Shown here: positions 36,818 through 45,057 of the stretch, piece after piece
Layout: the number at the start of each line of letters is the position of its first letter
How positions within the stretch are numbered: position 1 is the stretch's first letter
Assembly (NCBI GenBank): GCA_041743935.1
Contig: JBGTLU010000026.1
Location: forward strand, 15,423-79,422
Length of the DNA: 64,000 bases
DNA from: JBGTLU01 sp041743935
GTDB lineage: Bacteria > Bacteroidota > Bacteroidia > Sphingobacteriales > Sphingobacteriaceae
Reading direction: 5' to 3'
Position numbers and translations under genes: made by a program
Notes under the pieces: model-generated
Seen by the model: only the letters and a program-made list of their open reading frames with translations
Told to the model about the DNA's origin: nothing
Database searches by the model: none

Positions 36818-37882
36818 CTACTCCACTTTCTTTTTTACTTCTTTATCTTTCGGAAATAAAAGCGATGCTATCACACTAGTAGCCAATATAAATAAGATGA
36901 TGTAAAGTGAGTGAGAAGTTTTAAATCCAACCTCTTTTAACCAATCATGCGTTAGCATTTTTATTCCAATAAAGATGAGTAAGAAAGATAAACCAACTTT
37001 TAAATAATGGAATTTATGAATGATGTTAACCAATAGGAAAAACATAGAACGTAAACCCAAAATGGCAAAAATATTAGAGAAGAATACAATGTAAGGATCT
37101 TTAGTAACGGCAAAAATGGCTGGGATAGAATCAACAGCAAAAATTAAATCGGTAAATTCTATCACCATCAAAACAATAAACAATGGAGTTACCATTAGTT
37201 TGCCATGTTTACGAACAAAAAAGTTGTTTCCTACATAGCGCGGAAATACCGAAAAATAGCGGCTTACCCACTTTACTACTTTATGGTTTGCTGGATCAAT
37301 TTCTTCTTCTTGATTACGGTTTTTAAACATTACAAAACCAGTATAAACCAAGAAAATTCCAAATAAATACAGAATCCACTCAAAATTGCTGATTAGAGTT
37401 GCTCCTAAAAAGATAAAAGCAAATCGCATGAGTATGGCACCTAAAATGCCCCAAAATAACACTCGGTGATAGTATTTTTCTCTTACTCCAAAAGCCGTAA
37501 AAACTAATACAATGACAAAAATATTATCAACCGAAAGAGCATATTCTATTAAATAACCGGTAAGGTACTCTAAGGCTAAATTACTTTTATATAGGATTAA
37601 ACTTTGCTCAAAATCGTTAGGTATAAGTTTTATGTTGTGTTTATTCTGCGCGGTAATCTGTTCCAATTGTTCATAATTGGTAATACCATGCAGGATTTCC
37701 CCTTTATACATTAAGAAAACATAAAAACTTAAGGATAAAGTAATCCAAATTAAGCTCATAATGGCAGCTTCTTTGAATTTTATGGTATGATCTTTTTTAT
37801 TAAAAACGCCCAAATCTAGGGCTAACATAATGGAAATAAAGATTAAAAAACTTCCAAAAAAGAGGATTTCGTTGCTTATCAC
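36818..37882 (-). CDS. TerC family integral membrane protein
   Basis: A 354-residue polytopic protein of the TerC family, many members of which export manganese. The signatures are ALSVDNIFVIVLVFTAFG and FTDLIFAVDSIPAIFAVTKD, with the acidic residues in the helices that form the probable metal path, and HKFHYLKVGLSFLLIFIGIKM. It has about eight or nine membrane helices and a short lysine tail. It ends the polyprenyl synthase-terC pair; the gap between them is 6 bases. Confidence 0.9.
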   Translation of the reverse strand: MISNEILFFGSFLIFISIMLALDLGVFNKKDHTIKFKEAAIMSLIWITLSLSFYVFLMYKGEILHGITNYEQLEQITAQNKHNIKLIPNDFEQSLILYKSNLALEYLTGYLIEYALSVDNIFVIVLVFTAFGVREKYYHRVLFWGILGAILMRFAFIFLGATLISNFEWILYLFGIFLVYTGFVMFKNRNQEEEIDPANHKVVKWVSRYFSVFPRYVGNNFFVRKHGKLMVTPLFIVLMVIEFTDLIFAVDSIPAIFAVTKDPYIVFFSNIFAILGLRSMFFLLVNIIHKFHYLKVGLSFLLIFIGIKMLTHDWLKEVGFKTSHSLYIILFILATSVIASLLFPKDKEVKKKVE

Positions 37883-37888
37883 TTGGGT

Positions 37889-38860
37889 TTATTTTTTTCT
37901 GTCTGTTGTGTATCGTACTAATTCTTCTAAAGATTTTCTATCGTCGGTTTCGGGGAATGTTTCCAAAATCGAAAATGCTTCATCACGGTATTCATGCATT
38001 CTTTTTTCGGCATATTCCATCCCTCCTTTTTCGGATACAAAAGAAACAACTTCTTTTATCATATCATTATCTTCTGTATTATTTTTTATGATGGAGATAA
38101 TTCTACTTTTTTCAGCTTTAGTGCTGTTAGCTAAAGCATAAATTAATGGTAGCGTAATTTTTTTCTCTTTTATGTCTATTCCTCTTGGTTTACCTATGTC
38201 TTCGTATCCAAAATCAAATAAATCATCTTTTATTTGAAAAGCAATGCCTATTTTTTCACCGAATAAGCGCATTCTTTCTGTAGTTTCTGCATCGGCACCG
38301 GCAGATGCAGCACCACAAGCACAGCACGATGCAATTAAAGAAGCCGTTTTTTGACGAATTACATCGTAATACAAACTCTCGCTTACATCCATTCTCCTCA
38401 CTTTTTCTATTTGCAACAACTCTCCCTCGCTCATTTCTCTTACTGCATTAGAAACAATTTCTAAAAGATGAAAATCTTTGTGCTCTACAGATAAAAGCAA
38501 TCCTTTTGACAATAAAAAATCACCAACCAACACTGCAATCTTATTTTTCCATAAAGCGTTGATGGAGAAAAATCCTCTGCGTTCAAACGAATTATCTACA
38601 ACGTCATCATGTACCAGCGTGGCGGTATGTAATAATTCTACTAAAGCAGCGCCACGGTAAGTCGCATCTACAATTCCGCCACAAATCTTGGCCGAAAAAA
38701 ACACGAACATCGGTCGCATTTGTTTGCCTTTTCTTTTATAAATGTAGTGGGTGATGCGGTCTAGAAGCGGAGCTTTACTGCGCATAGCCTCTTTGAATTT
38801 TTCTTCAAAAAGTTCAATTTCTTCGGCAATGGGTTGTTTAATTTGGTCGATGGTGCGCAT
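37889..38860 (-). CDS. Polyprenyl diphosphate synthase (long-chain trans type)
   Basis: A 323-residue all-trans prenyl transferase. The first aspartate-rich motif is DDVVD at residues 85-89 (after LVHD) and the second is KDDLFDFGYEDIGKPRG. A conserved KGKQMRP that binds diphosphate precedes the first. It elongates an allylic diphosphate with isopentenyl diphosphate and probably makes the quinone side chain, most likely C35-C40 (menaquinone in this phylum). The exact product length cannot be read with confidence. It is the first gene of a pair with terC. Confidence 0.9.
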   Translation of the reverse strand: MRTIDQIKQPIAEEIELFEEKFKEAMRSKAPLLDRITHYIYKRKGKQMRPMFVFFSAKICGGIVDATYRGAALVELLHTATLVHDDVVDNSFERRGFFSINALWKNKIAVLVGDFLLSKGLLLSVEHKDFHLLEIVSNAVREMSEGELLQIEKVRRMDVSESLYYDVIRQKTASLIASCCACGAASAGADAETTERMRLFGEKIGIAFQIKDDLFDFGYEDIGKPRGIDIKEKKITLPLIYALANSTKAEKSRIISIIKNNTEDNDMIKEVVSFVSEKGGMEYAEKRMHEYRDEAFSILETFPETDDRKSLEELVRYTTDRKK

Positions 38861-38893
38861 CCAATAGTTTTACCGTTCAGAAATTTTTTTGTT

Positions 38894-38984
38894 TGGCGGA
38901 GAGAGAGGGATTCGAACCCTCGATACCCTTTTGGAGTATACACACTTTCCAGGCGTGCTCCTTCAACCACTCGGACACCTCTCC
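38894..38984 (-). tRNA. tRNA-Ser (anticodon GGA), CCA encoded
   Basis: On the minus strand, a class II tRNA of 91 bases including CCA. The acceptor GGAGAGG pairs with TCTCTCC (one G-T pair), followed by discriminator G and an encoded CCA. The anticodon stem CACGC/GTGTG holds the loop CTGGAAA, with GGA at 34-36, reading UCC and UCU serine codons. The T-arm is GAGGG-TTCGAAT-CCCTC. A variable arm of about 18-20 bases (TATACTCC...GGGTATC) is typical of tRNA-Ser. Confidence 0.95.
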
Positions 38985-39082
38985 TAAAGCCCGCAAAGAT
39001 ATTTTAATTAGTTGGAATCCGGTAAAATTATTTCAATTGGAAACAAAAGAGTTCTAGTATTTACCAGCTTGTATAATCTTTC

Positions 39083-39090
39083 TATCTTTG
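39083..39090 (+). promoter_or_regulatory. Probable -7 promoter element of trhO
   Basis: TATCTTTG is an exact TAnnTTTG match 40 bases before the trhO ATG. No -33 TTG at the correct distance. Confidence 0.4.
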
Positions 39091-39130
39091 CAACACATTA
39101 AACGCTGCTTGAAACAGTATCAATGACATA

Positions 39131-40102
39131 ATGAAATACAACACCTTACTTTATTATTGTTATACCACAATAGATAATGCAGAGCAATTTGCATTAGATC
39201 ATTTAGATTTTTGTAAATCTTTAGGCCTTACCGGAAGAATTATTGTTGCCGATGAGGGCTTAAACGGCACCGTTTCTGGCACCGAAGAAGCGTGCGCTAC
39301 CTACATGCAAACGGTATTGGCAGAGGAACGTTTTGCGGGAATAGATTTTAAGATTGATGAGGTGGAGGAGCCTTCTTTTGTTAAAATGCACGTTCGTTAC
39401 AAATCAGAAATTGTACACTCTGGCTTGCGCGACCCCAAAATCATCAACCCAAAACAAAAAACGGGTAAACATCTAGAACCAAAAGAATTTTTGGAATTAA
39501 AAAATAAAGAGGATGTAATCATTTTGGATGTGCGCTCTAATTATGAACATCAACTCGGCAAATTTAAAAATGCCATTACGTTAGACATTGAAAATTTTCG
39601 CGATTTCCCGAAAATGATTAATCAATTGGCGGAGTATAAAGACAAAAAAATCATCACCTATTGTACCGGAGGTATAAAATGCGAAAAAGCATCAGCATTG
39701 TTGCTTCACGAAGGGTTTAATGACGTATACCAACTGCATGGTGGTATAATCAAATACGGAAAAGAAGCAGGTGGACAAGATTTTGAAGGGAAATGCTACG
39801 TGTTTGATAATAGGATAGCGGTAGAGGTAAATTCGGTGAACCCGACCACTATTTCTACTTGTTTTAATTGTGGAACTACTACCGCCAAAATGATAAATTG
39901 TGCCAACCCCGAGTGTAATGAGCATTTTACCCAGTGTGATGCTTGTGGATGGAAATTGGATGGCTGTTGCTCAGATAGTTGTAAAGAACATCCACGCAAA
40001 AGAACGTATGATGGTACTGGCTATTATTCTAAACCGGCACCTGAGGTCAACTTGTCTAAACGCAAGTGGAAGCGTGTTGCTCCGGATAAAGTTTCTGGTT
40101 AG
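39131..40102 (+). CDS. trhO: tRNA uridine(34) hydroxylase TrhO/YceA (rhodanese family)
   Basis: A 323-residue protein. The N-terminal YceA-type ferredoxin-like domain begins LLYYCYTTIDNAEQFA and contains GLTGRIIVADEGLNGTVSG. A rhodanese domain follows, with the active cysteine in TYCTGGIKCEKASALL and EFLELKNKEDVIILDVRSNYE in front. The C-terminal region has Cys pairs (CFNCGTTTAKMINC, CNEHFTQCDACGW, CCSDSCKEH), probably a zinc site, as in TrhO. It hydroxylates U34 of several tRNAs to give 5-hydroxyuridine. Length and layout fit TrhO. Confidence 0.88.
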   Translation: MKYNTLLYYCYTTIDNAEQFALDHLDFCKSLGLTGRIIVADEGLNGTVSGTEEACATYMQTVLAEERFAGIDFKIDEVEEPSFVKMHVRYKSEIVHSGLRDPKIINPKQKTGKHLEPKEFLELKNKEDVIILDVRSNYEHQLGKFKNAITLDIENFRDFPKMINQLAEYKDKKIITYCTGGIKCEKASALLLHEGFNDVYQLHGGIIKYGKEAGGQDFEGKCYVFDNRIAVEVNSVNPTTISTCFNCGTTTAKMINCANPECNEHFTQCDACGWKLDGCCSDSCKEHPRKRTYDGTGYYSKPAPEVNLSKRKWKRVAPDKVSG

Positions 40103-40123
40103 AACGGCATCAGGCAAACGAAC

Positions 40124-41998
40124 TCAAATTTCACTTAACTCCAACCAACGCATTCCTTTTTCATCCAATAAAGCATCAACTTCTTCTATCTTTTTAGCAA
40201 TTTCTGATAATTCGTTGTAAGAAAGTGTAGAATCGTTAAGCTTATCAGCCAGGTTGGCTTTTTCCATCTCCAACGTTGTTATCTCCTTTTCCAGATTTTC
40301 TATTTCTTTTTGTTCTTTAAAGCTTCGTTTTTTGGTAATTGCAGTTGCGTTATTTTGAATTGTTTTTGAAGCAGTTTTAGGTTCTGGCTTTATTATTTTA
40401 ACTGCTTCTTCTTTCTCGAAATCTTCTTCTTCACGGTAATCAGTATAATTACCATAGTATTCTCGTATTTTCCCGTTGCCTTTAAATACAAATAGTTGGT
40501 TCACCAATTTATCCATAAAATACCTATCGTGAGATACAAGAAGTAAGCAGCCTTCAAACGTGATTAAAAATTCTTCTAAAACATTTAAAGTATCAATATC
40601 TAAATCATTGGTTGGCTCGTCTAATATCAAAAAGTTGGGACTGGCAACTAATACTTTTAAAAGTTGTAATCTTCTGCGCTCGCCACCACTTAGTTTAGCT
40701 ACCGGAGTATGTTGCATACCTGGCGGAAACATAAACATATCCAACAATTTACTTACACTCACTTTTTCGCCACCACCAAGTGTAACATATTCGGCAATTT
40801 CTTTAACCTCGTCAATTATTCGGTTAGTGTCGGTTAAATTATTGGTGTGTTGGGTGTAATAGCCTATTTTAAGCGTGGTGCCATAATCTATACTTCCTTT
40901 TAATGGAGCTAGGCTTTCTGTTAATACATCCAGCAAAGTAGATTTACCAATTCCGTTTTTACCAATTACGCCAATTCTGTCTTTCTTTTTGAAGGTGTAG
41001 GTAAAATCTTTAACCAAAATATTGTTGCCATAACCGGCACTTATGTTTTTTAGTTCGATGATTTTATTGCCTAATCTTGAAGTTTGAACTGAAATTTCCA
41101 GTTCATTTTTTGAGGTATTTTGAGTGGCAATTTCTTTGGTTTTGTAGAAAGCATCAATTCTGCTTTTTGATTTAGTACCACGAGCTTTCGGTTGGCGCCT
41201 CATCCATTCTAATTCTTTAGCCATTAAACTTTTAGCTTTGCTTATGGCTGCATTTTCAATGGTTTCGCGCATGCTTTTTTTCTCTAAATAATAGGCATAA
41301 TTTCCTTGGTGGATATATAAATTACCTCGCTCCAACTCCATGATTTGCGTAGCCACATTATCCAAAAAATACCTATCATGCGTAACCATAATCAAAGAAA
41401 TATTCTGACCATTCAGTAAATCCTCTAACCATTCAATAGCTTGTAAATCTAAGTGGTTGGTTGGCTCATCCAGAATTAAGATATCTGGTTTTTGGATGAG
41501 TAATTTTGCCATGGCAACCCGTTTTTTTTGTCCGCCACTTAGGCTGCTTTGGTATAGATTTACATCATCTATTCCCAGTTTTGCTAAAATTTGTTGTGCT
41601 TTTTTATCGTAATCCCAGGCATCATAGAGTTCCATTTTATCCAAAATTTCCTGCATTTTGTCTGAGGAGAAATTATCGTCTAAAATTGCTTTTTCGTATT
41701 GATGTACTACGTTTAATACCGGATTATCATCCGAAAAAATACTCTCTTTTATGGTGATATTTGGGTCTAATTCGGGTTCTTGTGGTAAATAGCCAATTAA
41801 AGCGCCATTAGCCATAGCAAGTTTGCCAGAATCGGGTTGAATTTCTCCGGTAAGTGTTTTTAGTAAAGTAGATTTCCCGGTGCCGTTACTTCCAACCAAG
41901 GCTATTTTTTGCCCTTTTGCTAGGCCAAAACTGATGTTTTTGAATAACCATTTTTCGGTATAAGATTTAGAAATGCTATCGGCAGAAATAAGATTCAT
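40124..41998 (-). CDS. ABC-F family ATPase (Uup-type)
   Basis: A 624-residue soluble protein with two ABC domains and no membrane domain, the ABC-F type that binds ribosomes. First P-loop VGSNGTGKSTLLKTLTG and signature SLSGGQKKRVAMAK; second P-loop IGKNGIGKSTLLDVLTE and signature LSGGERRRLQLLKVL. A P-site interaction linker with RGTKSKSRIDAFYK lies between them. The C-terminal part is a charged coiled-coil (about residues 555-620), which favours the Uup branch. It helps rescue stalled ribosomes; a drug-resistance role cannot be inferred. TACCTTTG precedes it. Confidence 0.9.
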   Translation of the reverse strand: MNLISADSISKSYTEKWLFKNISFGLAKGQKIALVGSNGTGKSTLLKTLTGEIQPDSGKLAMANGALIGYLPQEPELDPNITIKESIFSDDNPVLNVVHQYEKAILDDNFSSDKMQEILDKMELYDAWDYDKKAQQILAKLGIDDVNLYQSSLSGGQKKRVAMAKLLIQKPDILILDEPTNHLDLQAIEWLEDLLNGQNISLIMVTHDRYFLDNVATQIMELERGNLYIHQGNYAYYLEKKSMRETIENAAISKAKSLMAKELEWMRRQPKARGTKSKSRIDAFYKTKEIATQNTSKNELEISVQTSRLGNKIIELKNISAGYGNNILVKDFTYTFKKKDRIGVIGKNGIGKSTLLDVLTESLAPLKGSIDYGTTLKIGYYTQHTNNLTDTNRIIDEVKEIAEYVTLGGGEKVSVSKLLDMFMFPPGMQHTPVAKLSGGERRRLQLLKVLVASPNFLILDEPTNDLDIDTLNVLEEFLITFEGCLLLVSHDRYFMDKLVNQLFVFKGNGKIREYYGNYTDYREEEDFEKEEAVKIIKPEPKTASKTIQNNATAITKKRSFKEQKEIENLEKEITTLEMEKANLADKLNDSTLSYNELSEIAKKIEEVDALLDEKGMRWLELSEI

Positions 41999-42019
41999 GA
42001 AGGGTTTTTAAATAAGGGG

Positions 42020-42027
42020 CAAAGGTA
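42020..42027 (-). promoter_or_regulatory. Probable -7 promoter element of the ABC-F gene
   Basis: TACCTTTG on the minus strand fits TAnnTTTG, 21 bases before the ATG at 41998; no -33 match is evident. Confidence 0.35.
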
Positions 42028-42072
42028 GTTTATTTGGGCTACCCAGCTTATGTAAAGTAAAATTAGTGAACG

Positions 42073-42108
42073 AAAAAACTCCATTATCACGAGTGCCATA
42101 ATGGAGTT
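42073..42108 (-). terminator. Intrinsic terminator of recA
   Basis: AACTCCATTA and TAATGGAGTT form a 10-bp perfect stem with a small inner CAC-GA-GTG hairpin. On the minus strand it is followed by a T6 run. It stands downstream of the recA stop. Confidence 0.85.
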
Positions 42109-42134
42109 AATGAATTTAAGGCTTTAATTTTTTA

Positions 42135-43139
42135 TTACTCCGCTGCTTCTCCGCTAACAGCAGCTTTAATCTTAGCTTCTAATTCTTCTGCCAATTCCGG
42201 ATTATCTAATAATAGTTGTTTTACAGCATCTCTACCTTGGCCAAGTTTACTTTCGCCATAGCTAAACCAGGAGCCCGCTTTTTTGATGATGTTTAAATCA
42301 ACCCCTAAATCTACAATCTCTCCTGCTTTTGAAATACCTTCGCCATACATGATATCAAACTCAGCAATGCGGAAAGGAGGCGACACTTTGTTCTTCACCA
42401 CTTTTACTTTTACTCGGTTTCCGGTTACTTCATCGGTATCTTTTATTTGTCCAATTCTTCTGATATCTAACCTAACGGTTGCATAAAATTTTAAGGCATT
42501 ACCACCGGTTGTAGTTTCCGGATTGCCAAACATAACGCCAATTTTTTCGCGTAATTGATTGATGAAAATGCAACAACAGCCTGTTTTATTTATGGTACCC
42601 GTTAATTTACGTAATGCTTGCGACATTAAACGCGCTTGTAAACCCATTTTAGAGTCGCCCATTTCTCCTTCTATTTCTCCTTTTGGTACCAATGCCGCCA
42701 CCGAGTCAATTACGATGATATCAATGGCTCCAGAGCGAATTAAATTATCGGCAATTTCTAAGGCTTGTTCTCCATTATCTGGTTGCGAGATGAGTAATTC
42801 ATCTACATTAACCCCTAATTTGCGAGCATAAAATTTATCAAAAGCATGTTCTGCATCTATAAATGCAGCAATGCCCCCTTTTTTCTGGCTTTCGGCAATG
42901 GCATGTATTGCTAAAGTAGTTTTACCAGATGATTCAGGGCCATATATTTCTACAATTCTTCCTTTAGGTAAGCCCCCAATTCCCAAGGCAATATCCAACC
43001 CTAAAGAACCGGTAGAAATAGACTCTATTTGTACGATAGGCGAGTCACCTAACTTCATTATAGTGCCTTTCCCGTATGATTTTTCTAGTTTATCTACCGT
43101 TAGTTGTAGTGCTTTTAGCTTTTCAGATTTCTCGCTCAT
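42135..43139 (-). CDS. recA: Recombinase RecA
   Basis: A 334-residue protein for homologous recombination and SOS control. Walker A is GPESSGKT (67-74). Further motifs are IIVIDSVAALVPKGEIEGEMGD (Walker B and loop L1), INQLREKIGVMFGNPETTTGG (loop L2) and KVVKNKVSPPF. The C-terminus is slightly short and ends with a weakly acidic tail (EEL-AK-AAVSGEAAE), a normal feature in this phylum. A near-consensus promoter precedes it. No SOS box in a known Bacteroidota form could be identified by eye. Confidence 0.98.
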   Translation of the reverse strand: MSEKSEKLKALQLTVDKLEKSYGKGTIMKLGDSPIVQIESISTGSLGLDIALGIGGLPKGRIVEIYGPESSGKTTLAIHAIAESQKKGGIAAFIDAEHAFDKFYARKLGVNVDELLISQPDNGEQALEIADNLIRSGAIDIIVIDSVAALVPKGEIEGEMGDSKMGLQARLMSQALRKLTGTINKTGCCCIFINQLREKIGVMFGNPETTTGGNALKFYATVRLDIRRIGQIKDTDEVTGNRVKVKVVKNKVSPPFRIAEFDIMYGEGISKAGEIVDLGVDLNIIKKAGSWFSYGESKLGQGRDAVKQLLLDNPELAEELEAKIKAAVSGEAAE

Positions 43140-43161
43140 TTTTTTAGTATTTTAATATTTT

Positions 43162-43193
43162 CGAAGGTAAGAGTATGGTACTTTAAAACCAAA
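43162..43193 (-). promoter_or_regulatory. Probable recA promoter (-33 and -7)
   Basis: Minus strand TTTG, 20 bases, then TACCTTCG, close to TTTG-N19/20-TAnnTTTG with a T-to-C change in the -7 box. It ends 22 bases before the recA ATG and lies partly over the end of nth. Confidence 0.5.
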
Positions 43194-43197
43194 GATT

Positions 43198-43854
43198 TTA
43201 TTCAACAACCACATTTATGATGTTTTTTTGGTAGTATTTGCACAGATGCGTAATAGGGCATATTTCGCATTTTGGTTTACGAGCAATGCAAGTATATCTG
43301 CCATGTAATATTAGCCAATGATGTGCAATATGAATTTTATCTTTCGGGATGTATTTTACCAATTGTTTCTCGGTAGCAAGTGGTGTTTTAGCATTGGTTG
43401 TTAGTCCTAATCTGGCCGAAACCCTAAAAACATGTGTATCTACTGCCATGGCTGGCATGTTAAATATAACAGATGCAATAACATTGGCTGTTTTTCTACC
43501 AACACCTGGTAATTTTTGCAAATCTTCTATAGAGGAGGGCACTTCGCCATTAAATTCTTCGCAGAGCTTTTTACCCATTCCTGCCAAATGTTTGGCTTTG
43601 TTGTTTGGGTAACTTATGCTTTTGATATAAGTAAAAACCTCATCAGAACTAGCTTCTGCTAATTCATTTGGTGTAGGGAAACGTTGCAATAATGCAGGTG
43701 TAACCATGTTCACTCGCTTATCTGTACACTGTGCAGAAAGAATTACAGCTACCAATAATTCATAGGGATTGGTATAAAATAATTCTGTTTCGGCATTTGG
43801 TTGATGTTCCGAAAAATAGTCGAGGAATGCTTTGTACCGCTCAGGTTTAGTCAT
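43198..43854 (-). CDS. nth: Endonuclease III (Nth)
   Basis: A 218-residue DNA glycosylase/AP lyase for oxidised pyrimidines. The helix-hairpin-helix LPGVGRKTANV contains the catalytic lysine (GRKTA), AVDTHVFR carries the catalytic aspartate, and the C-terminal [4Fe-4S] ligands are C-x6-C-x2-C-x5-C (CIARKPKCEICPITHLC). I chose the ATG at 43854 (MTKPERYKAF). The in-frame ATG at 43878 would extend it by eight residues but lies upstream of a promoter-like TATATTTG box that ends 4 bases before 43854. nth is therefore likely leaderless. Confidence 0.94.
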   Translation of the reverse strand: MTKPERYKAFLDYFSEHQPNAETELFYTNPYELLVAVILSAQCTDKRVNMVTPALLQRFPTPNELAEASSDEVFTYIKSISYPNNKAKHLAGMGKKLCEEFNGEVPSSIEDLQKLPGVGRKTANVIASVIFNMPAMAVDTHVFRVSARLGLTTNAKTPLATEKQLVKYIPKDKIHIAHHWLILHGRYTCIARKPKCEICPITHLCKYYQKNIINVVVE

Positions 43855-43858
43855 TTGG

Positions 43859-43866
43859 CAAATATA
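43859..43866 (-). promoter_or_regulatory. -7 element directly in front of nth
   Basis: TATATTTG on the minus strand fits TAnnTTTG and stands 4 bases from the nth ATG at 43854. It supports this start over 43878. The previous gene has its own terminator just upstream, so nth needs a promoter here. Confidence 0.5.
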
Positions 43867-43878
43867 ACAGCCATACAT

Positions 43879-43908
43879 AAAAAAAGGGTTGCAAATTTTG
43901 GCAACCCT
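43879..43908 (-). terminator. Intrinsic terminator after the 73-residue gene
   Basis: AGGGTTGC and GCAACCCT form an 8-bp stem around an AAATTTTG loop. The minus-strand side continues with a T-run of seven. It separates the sigma-factor group from nth. Confidence 0.8.
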
Positions 43909-43932
43909 GGTAATTTTTTAAACGAATTTCTT

Positions 43933-44154
43933 TTAAGCAGTTATTCTAGAATACTCTAAAATGTACTGTACAGAATCATCAGAAGGATCCATTAAAATTT
44001 TATTTAATGCTGATTTGATACAACTCAAATGGTTAAAATCGTCTGTCATGGTTTCGTTATGAGCTAACTCATGTTCAATTTGATAAGATTCAATTGGGTT
44101 GTCTTCTGTGTAAAGATGTCGTAAAAGATCGTTTGGCGTAAAAGTTTGAATCAT
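43933..44154 (-). CDS. Small acidic protein downstream of the ECF sigma factor
   Basis: A 73-residue soluble protein. It starts MIQTFTPNDLLRHLYTED, has IEHELAHNETM, and ends LMDPSDDSVQYILEYSRI. The pattern NDLLRHLY-E-...-IE-x-L resembles the first helices of membrane-less anti-sigma (ZAS-like) proteins that accompany ECF sigma genes in this phylum. It lacks the Cys/His zinc ligands except His44-type positions, so this is only a resemblance. It follows the sigma factor after 97 bases and has its own terminator. A role with the sigma factor is inferred from position. Confidence 0.6.
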   Translation of the reverse strand: MIQTFTPNDLLRHLYTEDNPIESYQIEHELAHNETMTDDFNHLSCIKSALNKILMDPSDDSVQYILEYSRITA

Positions 44155-44251
44155 AAGCGTATTTAAGGTTGTGTTACCTCATCATAACGCAATCCATTTC
44201 TAAATATTTTACACCTATTTAGTAATATATTAACATGTAGTTTACAACTCC

Positions 44252-44836
44252 TTACAAACGAACTGGTAATTCTTTCACCTGCATCATTTTGCGTAAATTA
44301 TTTAAGGCATAACGCATTCTGCCCAACGCAGTATTGATGCTTACATCCGTAATATCGGCAATTTCCTTAAAGCTTAAATCAGCATAATGTCGCATGATTA
44401 AAACTTCGCGTTGCTCATCTGGTAATTTTGTTATCAGTTTTCTTAATTCGGAGTGGCTATTCATTTTTAGCATTTTATCCTCAATATTTTCTTCATAAAA
44501 AGGTAAAACTTCAAAAATGTCAAAGCCTTCCGGGGTGTTAATAATCGGAGTTCTTTTATCTTTCCTAAAATAATCTATTACCAGATTGTGCGCTATACGC
44601 ATTACCCAAGGTAAAAATTTACCTTCTTCATTATATTTTCCGGCACGTAAAGTATTAATCACTTTTACAAAAGTATCCTGAAAAATATCTTCCGCTAGGT
44701 CATGATCTTTTACCAATAAATAAATGGAAGTAAAGATTTTGGATTTGTGTCGTTTGATAAGTTCTGCTAGTGCAGATTCGTTGCCTTTTATATAAATAGC
44801 AACTAACTCTTGATCACTCAGATTTGGATACAACAT
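44252..44836 (-). CDS. RNA polymerase ECF-type sigma factor
   Basis: A 194-residue sigma-70 family protein with only regions 2 and 4. Region 2 includes LLVKDHDLAEDIFQDTFVKVI and LPWVMRIAHNLVIDYFRKDKR. Region 4 is LPDEQREVLIMRHYADLSFKEIA with the recognition helix in DVSINTALGRMRYALNNLRK. There is no adjacent FecR-like or zinc-finger anti-sigma gene, except possibly the 73-residue protein downstream. It lies divergent from uvrA across 220 bases. Regulon unknown. Confidence 0.92.
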   Translation of the reverse strand: MLYPNLSDQELVAIYIKGNESALAELIKRHKSKIFTSIYLLVKDHDLAEDIFQDTFVKVINTLRAGKYNEEGKFLPWVMRIAHNLVIDYFRKDKRTPIINTPEGFDIFEVLPFYEENIEDKMLKMNSHSELRKLITKLPDEQREVLIMRHYADLSFKEIADITDVSINTALGRMRYALNNLRKMMQVKELPVRL

Positions 44837-45057
44837 AGTATTCTACAGCTTATTAAATGTTTGTAATAAATGGTTAAGAGTAGAATTTTATATCGATAGT
44901 TGTCTCCTTACAAGTTTTTAATTTTTCGAAGTTAATTCGAAGAAACGAATAAAAAAAATAAAAAGTTAATATTTTTATCAGTTACGAATGTTTTTTAAAG
45001 AAAGATTTAATCAAAATACAATTTTTTGTGTTAAAAGGTTATCGTTTCTTTGTAAAG

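Noticed and set aside
43855..43878. Longer N-terminus for endonuclease III
   Set aside because: The extra eight residues are not typical of Nth, and a promoter-like box lies between the two possible starts.
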